The notes below the pieces were generated by a model. That model made no database searches. It was not told the origin of the DNA and saw only the letters and a program-made list of their open reading frames with translations. The position numbers and the translations under genes were made by a program. A DNA stretch of 16,364 bases from an uncultured Oscillospiraceae bacterium (GTDB lineage Bacteria; Bacillota; Clostridia; Oscillospirales; Acutalibacteraceae), in assembly GCA_900545655.1 (NCBI GenBank), contig UQZY01000039.1:1-16364 (forward strand), read 5' to 3'. Positions 1 to 7,109 of this stretch are shown here, piece by piece (position 1 is the stretch's first letter; each line of letters starts with the position of its first letter).

Positions 1-791
1 CTGAGAAAGACGTGAAGCACAGGATAATTCTTGAGGCAAACCTGGACGCCCCCTTTAAGAGAGCCCTTTCACCGAAGACCTCAGCCATCTTAAAAATGAT
101 AAACTTTTTTTCCATAATTATTTACATCATTTTTGATATCGCCGAGCTTCTGATAACCTACAATAAGATTTCCTTCGGCGGATCGGACGTATTTGTTTAC
201 ATCTCGTTCCCTCTCGCGATTTTTGCATTTATTCCTCTGTTTATCGCAAGGAGCGTAAATGCCTCCGCATCCTTCCCGGGTGTAGTTGATAACCTTGTCG
301 GATGTTATACGGCATGCGGAGCTCTCCGCTATATGTCCGAGATGGACTTAAGACTTAAAAACACCGAGCTCTGTGTTTTGCTTACAGGAGCGAAAAATGC
401 CGACCTTAAGGGTGCAAAGGAGTATTGCAGACTCCATAAAGAGGCTGACAAGGCAGTTGACACCGTCATTCTCTCTATAGACACTGTTTTCAATGCGGAG
501 ACACTCGCCGTTGTTTCAAAATCCGGCAAAGCAACCGACCTTGTTGCAAAGGCTTCGGAAAATGCCGGGGTAAACATTTCAAGCACAGTTCCGAAAAAAA
601 TTATCAAAACCGGTTCCGGAAGGATTTTCAAAAAGAATCATATACCGTGTGCGACCCTTACAACACTCGGAGAGACCGTACCAGAGTACCTCGGAACGGC
701 AAAGGACACTGAGGAAAACATAAACGTAAAAGCTATTGAAGCCGTAATGAAGATTACACTCGAAGCAGCTTACGCGAAGGATTCCGAGTAA
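1..791 (+). CDS. M28-family metallopeptidase homologue, 5'-truncated, probably catalytically inactive
   Basis: The reading frame is open to the left edge (in-frame codons begin at base 3), so the N-terminus is missing. Residues are numbered from the GTG at 12. The layout matches the C-terminal catalytic part of M28 aminopeptidase-like proteins: a strand ending in A-N-L-D (9-12) where the family has G-H-x-D; two hydrophobic, probably membrane-spanning segments (about 29-49 and 59-80); P-G-x-x-D-N (89-94); L-L-T-G (123-126); I-D-T (156-158); and a closing Y-L-G-T-x-x-D-T stretch (226-233). The family normally has a His in the first motif, Glu-Glu after LLTG and His in the last (YYHT). Here these are Asn10, Lys128-Asn129 and Gly228, while Asp12, Asp93 and Asp157 remain. 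The family fold is therefore recognisable, but zinc binding and peptidase activity are unlikely. It may be a membrane-associated pseudoenzyme. It converges on the GH3 gene. Family assignment is fairly sure; function is unknown. Confidence 0.72.
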   Translation, partial: EKDVKHRIILEANLDAPFKRALSPKTSAILKMINFFSIIIYIIFDIAELLITYNKISFGGSDVFVYISFPLAIFAFIPLFIARSVNASASFPGVVDNLVGCYTACGALRYMSEMDLRLKNTELCVLLTGAKNADLKGAKEYCRLHKEADKAVDTVILSIDTVFNAETLAVVSKSGKATDLVAKASENAGVNISSTVPKKIIKTGSGRIFKKNHIPCATLTTLGETVPEYLGTAKDTEENINVKAIEAVMKITLEAAYAKDSE

Positions 792-861
792 CGGATGCTC
801 AAGGGAAAAATTCTATACCTTTATTTGAATAAACGAATCTTTATAACAGATACAAGGATAA

Positions 862-899
862 AAAAAGCGGGAGTCACCGAAAGGTGATTCTCGCTTTTT
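862..899. terminator. Bidirectional intrinsic terminator between the M28 and GH3 genes
   Basis: The arms 862-878 and 883-899 form a stem of 17 pairs (two G-U) closed by a GAAA tetraloop. The outer part of the stem is A-run against T-run, so each strand has a T-tract after the GC-rich core. It lies between two convergent genes (stops at 791 and 970) and can serve both. The rest of 792-969 shows nothing else recognisable. Confidence 0.88.
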
Positions 900-969
900 G
901 AATTTTACTTTTTGATTTTCAGTCTTTCCCGACAAACGTGTTGTCTCTCAAAAAGAAAGGCTTTCACTT

Positions 970-3447
970 TCATTTCTCGGATTTTTTGTCAACGAGCTTG
1001 AGTATCATAGGCTCAAGTATGTTGAGAAGTGAATCCGGAATTCCTGCTCCGGCAACCTTAAGTGACTCGGGAACAGAACCGCTGTTGAGAAGATGAACAA
1101 GAGCGTCTATCATCGCCTCCGAGGCGATACCATGTGACTGAAGCTCAAACCTTGTAATCGGACAGGACATAATAGTATTGTAAACTATCTCATACATAAG
1201 AGGATCTTTTCGAAGAGCTTTTTCAAGGCTTCCCGAAACAAGTTCGTCAATCTTCCTTCCCCAAGCGGTATTTACCGTTTCGGAAAGACAATCATACTTC
1301 GTCACTCTGTCATCCGACTTGTGTGAAACGAGATCCTCCGGATAAATTCTGAGTAAATCTGCAAAGTCCTCATCGGTAACAGCCTTTATGTCACCGGCAA
1401 AGTAGAGCGGGGCCGCTCTCATATAATCAATCTCATTCAGAGCTTCATCGGATTTTACGGTAACAGTACCCTTAAGTCTGATATCTTCACTCGAAGAGCC
1501 TACATATATGTCATATGTGCCCTCTTCAACAACAAAAGCTCCTATTTTTTCCGAGTAGTATTCGAACGCATGTCTGTCAAGCTCAAACGCAACCTCGGCT
1601 GAAGAGCCGGAGGTAAGATAAACCTTTGAAAAGTCCTTGAGCTCCTTCGGTGCTCTGTAAACATAAGAATCCCTAAGACCGATATAAAGCTGTGCAACCT
1701 CAGCTGCATCATAGGCCCCGGTGTTCTTAATTGTAAACTTAACCGTGAGCTTATCATCCGGAGTCATCTCCTGCTTATCTACAGACAATCCGGAATAATC
1801 AAATAATGAATAAGACAAGCCGTGTCCGAATGGGAACAACACCTTAGTTCCGGTCTTTTCATAATAACGGTAGCCGACAAAGATACTTTCCTTATAAAGT
1901 ACATTGTTATTTGCATCTGTCTGATAATTTTCCGGACACGGAGTATCCGTCAATGAAACAGGATACGACTCGGGAAGCTTTCCGCTCGGAGATACCTTTC
2001 CCGTAAGAATCTTTGCAAGTGCTTTTCCGTATCCCTCTCCGAGGAGATATGTCTGCATAATTGCCGCAGGAGCATCTGCCCAAGGCATCTCTACACAGCT
2101 TCCGGAAGAAAGAATAACCGCAACGTTTTTGCATACGGCACAAAGATTGCTTATAAGTGCGGACTGATTTTTCGGTATGGAGATAGATCTCCTGTCAGCC
2201 GTTTCGGCAACATCAATTTCATCACAGCTTACAAAAACAAGCGTAACGTCATTTTCATTTGAAACTCTTATTGCCTCGCTTGTAAGACGGTTGTTGATAT
2301 ACTCGTCATATTCGCCTATACGGTATCCTTCCGTGTATTCGTACTGTACTCCCTCTTCATCGAGGGCTTCAAACAAGCTGTCAAGCTTATACGTGTTTAT
2401 CTGAGCGCTGCCGAAGCCCTGATACAAAGGATCCTTGGCGCGCGGACCTATAACGGCAACTCTCTGTCCGGGTTTAACGGGTAAAACTCCGTTGTTTTTC
2501 AGAAGGACGGGACACGAAACGGCGAGATCCGCAACCAACTTATGATGCGCTTCAAGAGGCATCTCCACGGCAGGCTTCATAAGGTTTTGTGCAGACTTGT
2601 CAACAAGGTCAAGTACCCTGCGGGCACTTCTGTCTATGGTTTCCTCCGAAACCTTTCCCTCTCTGTATGCCTTGGCTACCTTCCTTACGTTTACGTAACC
2701 GGTTCCCGGCATCTCTAGGTCAAGACCCGCATTCAAAGCTGGAACTCTTTCACTGACAGCAGCCCAGTCTGAAACCGTAAGACCCTCAAAGCCCCAGTCC
2801 TTTCTGAGAACATCCTCTATAAGCCATGAGTTCTGTGTGCAGTAGGTTCCGTTGAGTTTATTGTAGGCAAGCATAACCGTCCACGGCTGCGCCTTTTTAA
2901 CGGCAATTTCAAAGCCTCTTAAGTAAATTTCACGAAGAGCACGCTCATCTACAACCGAATCAGATACCATGCGTCGAAGCTCGGTGTTATTTGCCGCAAA
3001 GTGCTTGAGCGATGTACCGATTCCCTTTTCCTGTACGCCGTTTATGTAACTTGCCGCCATCTCACCCGCAAGAACCGGATCCTCCGAGTAGTACTCAAAG
3101 TTACGTCCGCAAAGGGGCGAGCGTTTGATATTTATTCCCGGTCCGAGAAGAACGGAAATTCTCTTGGCAATGCACTCATCCGCAAGTGCACCTCCGACCT
3201 GCTTCATGATGTCCCTGTCCCAGGAAGAAGCAAGTGCAACGGCTGACGGAAAACATACGGCTTTTATGGTATTCTCTTTTGTCTCCTTATTTTTTTCCTG
3301 CTTACGGAGACCGTTCGGACCGTCGCTTACCATCACAGACGGTATTCCGAGACCGAGATCCGAGTATGTATGCCAGAAGTCGGCACCTCCGAGGAAACTT
3401 ATTTTCTTTCTGAGCGACATGCGCTTCAGCAAATCCTTATACTCCAT
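970..3447 (-). CDS. Glycoside hydrolase family 3 beta-glucosidase-like enzyme
   Basis: This is a retaining exo-glycosidase of family GH3, expected to remove terminal beta-linked glucose (or xylose) from oligosaccharides. It has no signal peptide, so it probably acts in the cytoplasm on imported sugars. Numbering from the ATG at 3447: the TIM-barrel domain (about 1-290) holds SDGPNG (41-46), K148-H149 and the nucleophile Asp227 in T-V-S-D-W. The alpha/beta sandwich (about 305-510) holds E415-x-x-D418-R419, which fits the acid/base region E-G-F-D-R. FPFGHGLSYS (538-547) leads into a fibronectin III-like domain (about 555-665). A further 160-residue C-terminal tail (about 665-825) is not needed for catalysis in basic GH3 enzymes. 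A TTG at 3450 is in frame, but GGAGG lies 7 nt before the ATG and only 4 nt before the TTG, so the ATG is preferred. The gene has its own promoter. Substrate specificity cannot be read from sequence. Confidence 0.93.
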   Translation of the reverse strand: MEYKDLLKRMSLRKKISFLGGADFWHTYSDLGLGIPSVMVSDGPNGLRKQEKNKETKENTIKAVCFPSAVALASSWDRDIMKQVGGALADECIAKRISVLLGPGINIKRSPLCGRNFEYYSEDPVLAGEMAASYINGVQEKGIGTSLKHFAANNTELRRMVSDSVVDERALREIYLRGFEIAVKKAQPWTVMLAYNKLNGTYCTQNSWLIEDVLRKDWGFEGLTVSDWAAVSERVPALNAGLDLEMPGTGYVNVRKVAKAYREGKVSEETIDRSARRVLDLVDKSAQNLMKPAVEMPLEAHHKLVADLAVSCPVLLKNNGVLPVKPGQRVAVIGPRAKDPLYQGFGSAQINTYKLDSLFEALDEEGVQYEYTEGYRIGEYDEYINNRLTSEAIRVSNENDVTLVFVSCDEIDVAETADRRSISIPKNQSALISNLCAVCKNVAVILSSGSCVEMPWADAPAAIMQTYLLGEGYGKALAKILTGKVSPSGKLPESYPVSLTDTPCPENYQTDANNNVLYKESIFVGYRYYEKTGTKVLFPFGHGLSYSLFDYSGLSVDKQEMTPDDKLTVKFTIKNTGAYDAAEVAQLYIGLRDSYVYRAPKELKDFSKVYLTSGSSAEVAFELDRHAFEYYSEKIGAFVVEEGTYDIYVGSSSEDIRLKGTVTVKSDEALNEIDYMRAAPLYFAGDIKAVTDEDFADLLRIYPEDLVSHKSDDRVTKYDCLSETVNTAWGRKIDELVSGSLEKALRKDPLMYEIVYNTIMSCPITRFELQSHGIASEAMIDALVHLLNSGSVPESLKVAGAGIPDSLLNILEPMILKLVDKKSEK

Positions 3448-3482
3448 CAATAGTCCTCCTCACGATTTGTACACATGGTTAA

Positions 3483-3511
3483 ATTATACACACCCTAAAG
3501 TGTACGGTCAA
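3483..3511 (-). promoter_or_regulatory. Sigma-A promoter of the GH3 gene
   Basis: On the minus strand TTGACC (3511-3506) is followed by exactly 17 nt and then a perfect TATAAT (3488-3483). The expected start of transcription, near 3476, leaves a leader of about 30 nt with GAGGAGGA just before the GH3 start. The -35 box sits only about 17 nt past the rmuC stop, so GH3 can be transcribed on its own and perhaps also by read-through from rmuC. A 6-bp inverted repeat flanks the -10 box (GTACAC at 3469-3474, GTGTAC at 3500-3505). Confidence 0.85.
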
Positions 3512-3527
3512 GAAAAACAGGCGGTTT

Positions 3528-4805
3528 TCAGTCACTTTCAAATGATTCCAGTTCCAGAACTTTTTCCGCTTCGTCAATTTCAATATCTTCAACGCCCTTG
3601 AGCTTTTTATTTATGATTGAATTTCTGTGCTGTGCCTCCTCAAGAGTCCTTCCGGCTTCCTCGATTTTCTTATGTGCCTTGTCGAGGACATCTCCGAATT
3701 TTGCATACTGAACCTTCGCAACCGACAGCATCTGACGAACCTCGTTTGCCTTGTCGTTTATAGCGATTGCACGGAAGCCCATGGAAAGTGAATTGAGCAG
3801 CGCGGTTATGGTGGTCGGGCCCGCAATCATAACGTTGAACTCCGACTGAAGCTTCTCCGCAATTCCGCTTCTAGAGGATGCTATCTCGGCATAGAGACCT
3901 TCGGTTGCAAGATACATAATGGCAAAAGGCGTAGTAACCGGCTCATTTATGTATCCGCTTACTGCCTTCGCTTCTCCTTTAACACGGTCCTCAAGAGCTT
4001 TTCTTGCACGTGAGAGCGCCTCTGCGTCTGCATTGTCCGCGGCATCACATAATTTTATGTAATCCTCCATAGGGAATTTTGAGTCTATGGGAAGATAAAC
4101 TATCTTGCTGTTGTCGTCACCCGACGGGATTTTTACGGCAAACTCCACCCGTGCCTGTGAACCGGGCTTCGTCGCAACATTTGTTTCGTACATATTCGGA
4201 ATAGTCTGGTCAAGTATACCCTGAAGCTGAACCTCCGCCCATGTTCCGCGTGCCTTCACGTTAGTAAGCACACGGTTAAGCGAGGTTACATTGCTTGTAA
4301 CCCCGGCTGAAAGCTCCTTCATCTCGCCGAGGGATTTATACACGTTTTCAAGCTGTTCCGAAACAGTCTTAAAGGTACTGTCAAGCCTTGTGCCGAGTGT
4401 TTCGTTAAGCTTTTCGTCAACCGTCTGCCGCATCTGCTCAAGCTTCTTTTCATTGCTCTCCTGAAGCTTTGTAAGAGCCGTAAAATTGTTTTCGCGTATT
4501 TCACCGAGAGAACGGTTTATTCTGTCGCTTATGTTTGCCTGATTCTCAAGGGTCTGCCTCGTCATCTCGGAAAGCTTTCCGGTTATGGCCTCACGGTGAT
4601 TCGCCTCATCAATACGGGCGCGCTGAAACTGCTCATTTGTGGTGCTTTTCAGGTCATTCATCCGCTCTGACATGTCACTGCGAAACTCGTCGAATTCTCT
4701 GTCGCCCCTTCCCGAGCTGCCGCTTTTTTTCAGAATGAGTACAATACATACAACCAATAAAACAATGATTGTAAAGAGTAAAGCATAAACAAAAATATTT
4801 TCCAT
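3528..4805 (-). CDS. rmuC: RmuC-family DNA recombination protein
   Basis: RmuC proteins are linked to limiting recombination at inverted repeats in E. coli and carry a nuclease-like fold; their biochemical activity is poorly defined. The 425-residue product from the ATG at 4805 has one N-terminal transmembrane helix (about 4-25), a long polar, coiled-coil-like stretch (about 35-160, rich in Glu, Lys, Gln and Leu heptads), and the conserved RmuC core with R-G-T-W-A-E-V-Q-L (186-194) and Y-L-P-I-D-S-K-F-P (237-245). A second coiled region closes the protein. This layout and length are normal for Bacillota RmuC, and it predicts a membrane-anchored protein facing the cytoplasm. Upstream in-frame ATGs at 4823 and 4811 are poorer starts: AGGAG lies 7 nt before 4805 but only 1 nt before 4811. 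The gene diverges from the SBP gene across an 86-nt gap. Confidence 0.93.
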   Translation of the reverse strand: MENIFVYALLFTIIVLLVVCIVLILKKSGSSGRGDREFDEFRSDMSERMNDLKSTTNEQFQRARIDEANHREAITGKLSEMTRQTLENQANISDRINRSLGEIRENNFTALTKLQESNEKKLEQMRQTVDEKLNETLGTRLDSTFKTVSEQLENVYKSLGEMKELSAGVTSNVTSLNRVLTNVKARGTWAEVQLQGILDQTIPNMYETNVATKPGSQARVEFAVKIPSGDDNSKIVYLPIDSKFPMEDYIKLCDAADNADAEALSRARKALEDRVKGEAKAVSGYINEPVTTPFAIMYLATEGLYAEIASSRSGIAEKLQSEFNVMIAGPTTITALLNSLSMGFRAIAINDKANEVRQMLSVAKVQYAKFGDVLDKAHKKIEEAGRTLEEAQHRNSIINKKLKGVEDIEIDEAEKVLELESFESD

Positions 4806-4829
4806 AACCATTCTCCTTTTCAACTATTT

Positions 4830-4838
4830 ATTCTAGCA
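4830..4838 (-). promoter_or_regulatory. Candidate extended -10 promoter of rmuC
   Basis: The minus strand reads TGCTAGAAT (4838-4830), a TGn-extended -10 box of the TAnAAT type. A start near 4823 would give a leader of about 18 nt containing the AAGGAG site. No convincing -35 box is visible, which is tolerated for extended -10 promoters. The assignment is an inference from a short motif. Confidence 0.4.
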
Positions 4839-4853
4839 TACAAATGCCATTTA

Positions 4854-4862
4854 TGATAGAAT
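4854..4862 (+). promoter_or_regulatory. Candidate extended -10 promoter of the peptide-binding lipoprotein gene
   Basis: TGATAGAAT (4854-4862) is again a TGn-extended -10 box, facing right. A start near 4869 would leave about 23 nt before the ATG at 4892, including the GGAGGT ribosome site at 4879-4884. It mirrors the leftward box at 4830-4838, so the 86-nt gap looks like a compact divergent promoter region. No good -35 box was found. Confidence 0.4.
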
Positions 4863-4891
4863 TAATTAAACTTATGCGGAGGTAATTTCAA

Positions 4892-6553
4892 ATGACAAAA
4901 GGCCGATTTTTTTCAAAAATTCTTATATTGCTTCTCTGTGTCGCACTGGTTGTGCCGCTTTTGTCGTCATGCAAAAAGAATAAAACCACCTCCGTAAAAA
5001 TCCCGCTCGCCACTGTTCCCACCTGCTTTGACCCGCAGATTTCATACGGAACAAACGAGGAAAACATAATAAACAACTGTCTTGAGGGACTTGTGCGAAT
5101 TGACAAAAACGGAAACATAACAAACGGTGTAGCCAGCTCATGGGCTGTTTCCTCCAACGGTCTCGCCTACACCTTCACCTTGCGTTCAGACGCAAAGTGG
5201 CATCTGCCGTCCGACCTTGAGGACATACTCGGGGAGGATTATAAAAAAACCTTTGACACGCGTGTAACCGCATACGACTTTGCTTTCGGAATAACCAGAG
5301 GCATGGACCCGGAAACAGACTCACCTATGGCTGATTCTCTCTCTTGTATCCAAAGTGTTTCCGCCGAAAACGACACAAAGCTCGTTATCACACTGAAGCA
5401 TCCGAACGTAAACTTTCTCACAGTCCTTGCGTCTCCCGTAGCCATGCCGTGCAATGAGAACTTCTTTGAAGCAACCGCCGGAAGATACGGACTCAAAGCA
5501 AACCTTCTTCTTTGCAACGGGCCCTACTACCTCGGAAGCATAGATGAGGAAAACGGAATTGTCATTTATAAAAACAGCGACTACAAGGGAAGCTGCACAG
5601 CCCTTTTCTCCACAGGGAAATTCCTCACAACAAAGAGCTTCTTAAGCTCCTCCGCAAAAGAAAAAAGTAATGACGAAAAAACACTCCCCTCTGTTTTTTC
5701 GCTTCTCACGTCAAAGGACGGCGGGTATGATATCGCGACCGTTACAAAAGCGGAAAGCGAAGCGTTGAGCTCCGACTTCACCGTTGATAGGTATAAAAAC
5801 ACAGTCAAAGCCTTTTGCTTTAATCTTCACAACGACGCTCTGAACAATTACAATATACGAATGGCTCTTGCCCATGCCACAAACCCGGAGCTGTTCACCG
5901 GCGACTATCCTCTTGCGGAGGGTATCGTTCCCTCATGCTGCGGAAGAGCCGCAGGTGTTTCATACAGGTCGGAGGGAAACATAATAAAGGCACCGGCATA
6001 CGACCTGAGCACAGCCGAAAGCTTTTATAAAAAAGCGGTGCAAAACAACCTTGATGAGGACGGAAAACAAACAGAACTTTCTTTAAACCTCTCACTCTTC
6101 TGTCTCAAAGAGGATGAAACCGACGTAAAAAGAGTTCTTCAGGATTGGCAGAAAATCTTCGGCGTTTCTCTTTCCATAACGGTAACCGCATGTGATACAC
6201 AGGCGGAGGTGGATACCGCCGTTGAATCCGGAAACTTTGATGTTGCATATACCTCTGTAACGGCATCCGAGTTCCTCGCAACCGATTTTCTCGGAAGGTT
6301 TGTGAGCAGTTCCGGAAAAAATATAGTCGGACTTAATGACAGCACATATGATGAACTCGTTTCAAAAGCCATAAATGCGGCTTCGGAGGAAGAGCTTATA
6401 CGCCTTACACGGGACGCGGAAGCTCGCTTACTGCAAAGCGGCTGTCTGCTTCCGACCTGCTCTGCGGACGGATATCTGGCAAAGAACCGTAATGCCGAAA
6501 AAGTAACAGTCCGTCCCTCGGGAAACATATATGCATTATACACTTTAAAATAA
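4892..6553 (+). CDS. ABC transporter substrate-binding lipoprotein, family 5 (oligopeptide/dipeptide type)
   Basis: This is an extracytoplasmic solute-binding protein of the OppA/DppA superfamily, which captures peptides or other solutes for an ABC importer. The 553-residue product has a basic N-terminus, a hydrophobic core (about 9-23) and a lipobox L-S-S-C with Cys27, so it should be a lipid-anchored surface protein. The mature part has the usual family-5 features: an N-terminal segment ending in a T-C-F-D-P-Q entry region, a repeated L-E-G-L-V-R element, the V-x-A-Y-D-F-A-F stretch around 128-135, and a C-terminal D-x-x-Y-D-E-L-V element. Length is normal for the family. GGAGGT lies 7 nt before the ATG. 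No permease or ATPase gene is next to it: rmuC diverges upstream, and a strong terminator then the moa operon lie downstream. It is thus an orphan binding protein. The ligand cannot be inferred. Confidence 0.88.
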   Translation: MTKGRFFSKILILLLCVALVVPLLSSCKKNKTTSVKIPLATVPTCFDPQISYGTNEENIINNCLEGLVRIDKNGNITNGVASSWAVSSNGLAYTFTLRSDAKWHLPSDLEDILGEDYKKTFDTRVTAYDFAFGITRGMDPETDSPMADSLSCIQSVSAENDTKLVITLKHPNVNFLTVLASPVAMPCNENFFEATAGRYGLKANLLLCNGPYYLGSIDEENGIVIYKNSDYKGSCTALFSTGKFLTTKSFLSSSAKEKSNDEKTLPSVFSLLTSKDGGYDIATVTKAESEALSSDFTVDRYKNTVKAFCFNLHNDALNNYNIRMALAHATNPELFTGDYPLAEGIVPSCCGRAAGVSYRSEGNIIKAPAYDLSTAESFYKKAVQNNLDEDGKQTELSLNLSLFCLKEDETDVKRVLQDWQKIFGVSLSITVTACDTQAEVDTAVESGNFDVAYTSVTASEFLATDFLGRFVSSSGKNIVGLNDSTYDELVSKAINAASEEELIRLTRDAEARLLQSGCLLPTCSADGYLAKNRNAEKVTVRPSGNIYALYTLK

Positions 6554-6577
6554 CTTTATATGTCCCAAAAAGGTACA

Positions 6578-6610
6578 GACCGGTATATGCCGCACAGGCA
6601 TATACCGGTC
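6578..6610. terminator. Bidirectional intrinsic terminator between the binding-protein gene and the moa operon
   Basis: Arms 6578-6591 and 6597-6610 are perfectly complementary (14 bp) around a 5-nt loop. On + the stem is followed by CTTTTATTTT; on - it is followed, after a short spacer, by a CTTTTTGGG run. It sits 24 nt past the stop of the + gene and 31 nt past the stop of moaC on -, so it can end transcripts from both sides, including the long Mo/W cofactor operon. Confidence 0.93.
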
Positions 6611-6641
6611 CTTTTATTTTGTGTTTTAATCAAGCCCCTGC

Positions 6642-7109
6642 TTATCTCTCGAATTTTCCGGATTTTCCTCCGTCCTTAAAGAGAAGATAACACTCGCTTA
6701 TTTCCATACCCCTGTCAACAGCCTTGCACATGTCGTATATGGTAAGGGCGGCAACATTGGCGGCTGTAAGAGCCTCCATCTCCACACCGGTTTTATAAGT
6801 ACAGCTTACCGTTGAGACAATTTTTACCTGTGTTTTCGATATGGGCTCGATATCCACCGCTATTTTCTCAAGCGGCAGCGGATGGCACATGGGAATTATC
6901 TCAAAGGTCTTTTTTGCAGCCATTATTCCGGCTATTCTTGCACAGGAGAATACATCGCCCTTCTTCACCTTACCGTCAAGTATGAGCGAGAGTGTTTCCG
7001 GCTTCATAGTGATTATCGCCTGAGCCCTTGCTTCCCTGTGAGTGTATGTTTTTTCGCCGACGTCAACCATTCTTGCCGCGCCTTTTTCATCTATGTGTGT
7101 CAGTCCCAT
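6642..7109 (-). CDS. moaC: MoaC, cyclic pyranopterin monophosphate synthase
   Basis: MoaC converts 3',8-cyclo-7,8-dihydro-GTP, the product of MoaA, into cyclic pyranopterin monophosphate (cPMP), the first stable precursor of molybdopterin; it acts in the cytoplasm as a hexamer. The 155-residue length is standard. The conserved marks are all present: M-V-D-V (14-17), M-C-H-P-L-P-L (74-80), K-T-G-V-E-M-E-A-L-T (106-115), and I-Y-D-M-C-K-A (124-130) with Asp126 and Lys129 at the positions known as catalytic in E. coli MoaC (Asp128, Lys131). The C-terminus G-G-K-S-G-K is also typical. It is the last gene of the operon. Its start overlaps the 3' end of the upstream MoeA-PBP gene by 10 nt, and its ribosome site lies inside that gene. 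The shared terminator follows 31 nt after the stop. Confidence 0.97.
   Translation of the reverse strand: MGLTHIDEKGAARMVDVGEKTYTHREARAQAIITMKPETLSLILDGKVKKGDVFSCARIAGIMAAKKTFEIIPMCHPLPLEKIAVDIEPISKTQVKIVSTVSCTYKTGVEMEALTAANVAALTIYDMCKAVDRGMEISECYLLFKDGGKSGKFER

Noticed and set aside
792..969. Riboswitch or small RNA in the gap between the first two genes
   Set aside because: Apart from the terminator hairpin I see no extended pairing or known motif, and the gap lies between gene ends, where a leader RNA would have nothing to control.
3511..3535. Possible terminator after rmuC (GAAAAC/GTTTTTC arms, minus strand)
   Set aside because: The stem is short and AT-rich with a bulge, has no separate T-tract, and runs into the -35 box of the GH3 promoter; read-through from rmuC is more likely.
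3125..3601. Open frame on + across the GH3 start and its promoter
   Set aside because: It crosses the GH3 coding region, its promoter and the rmuC end, has no ribosome site and no recognisable family.
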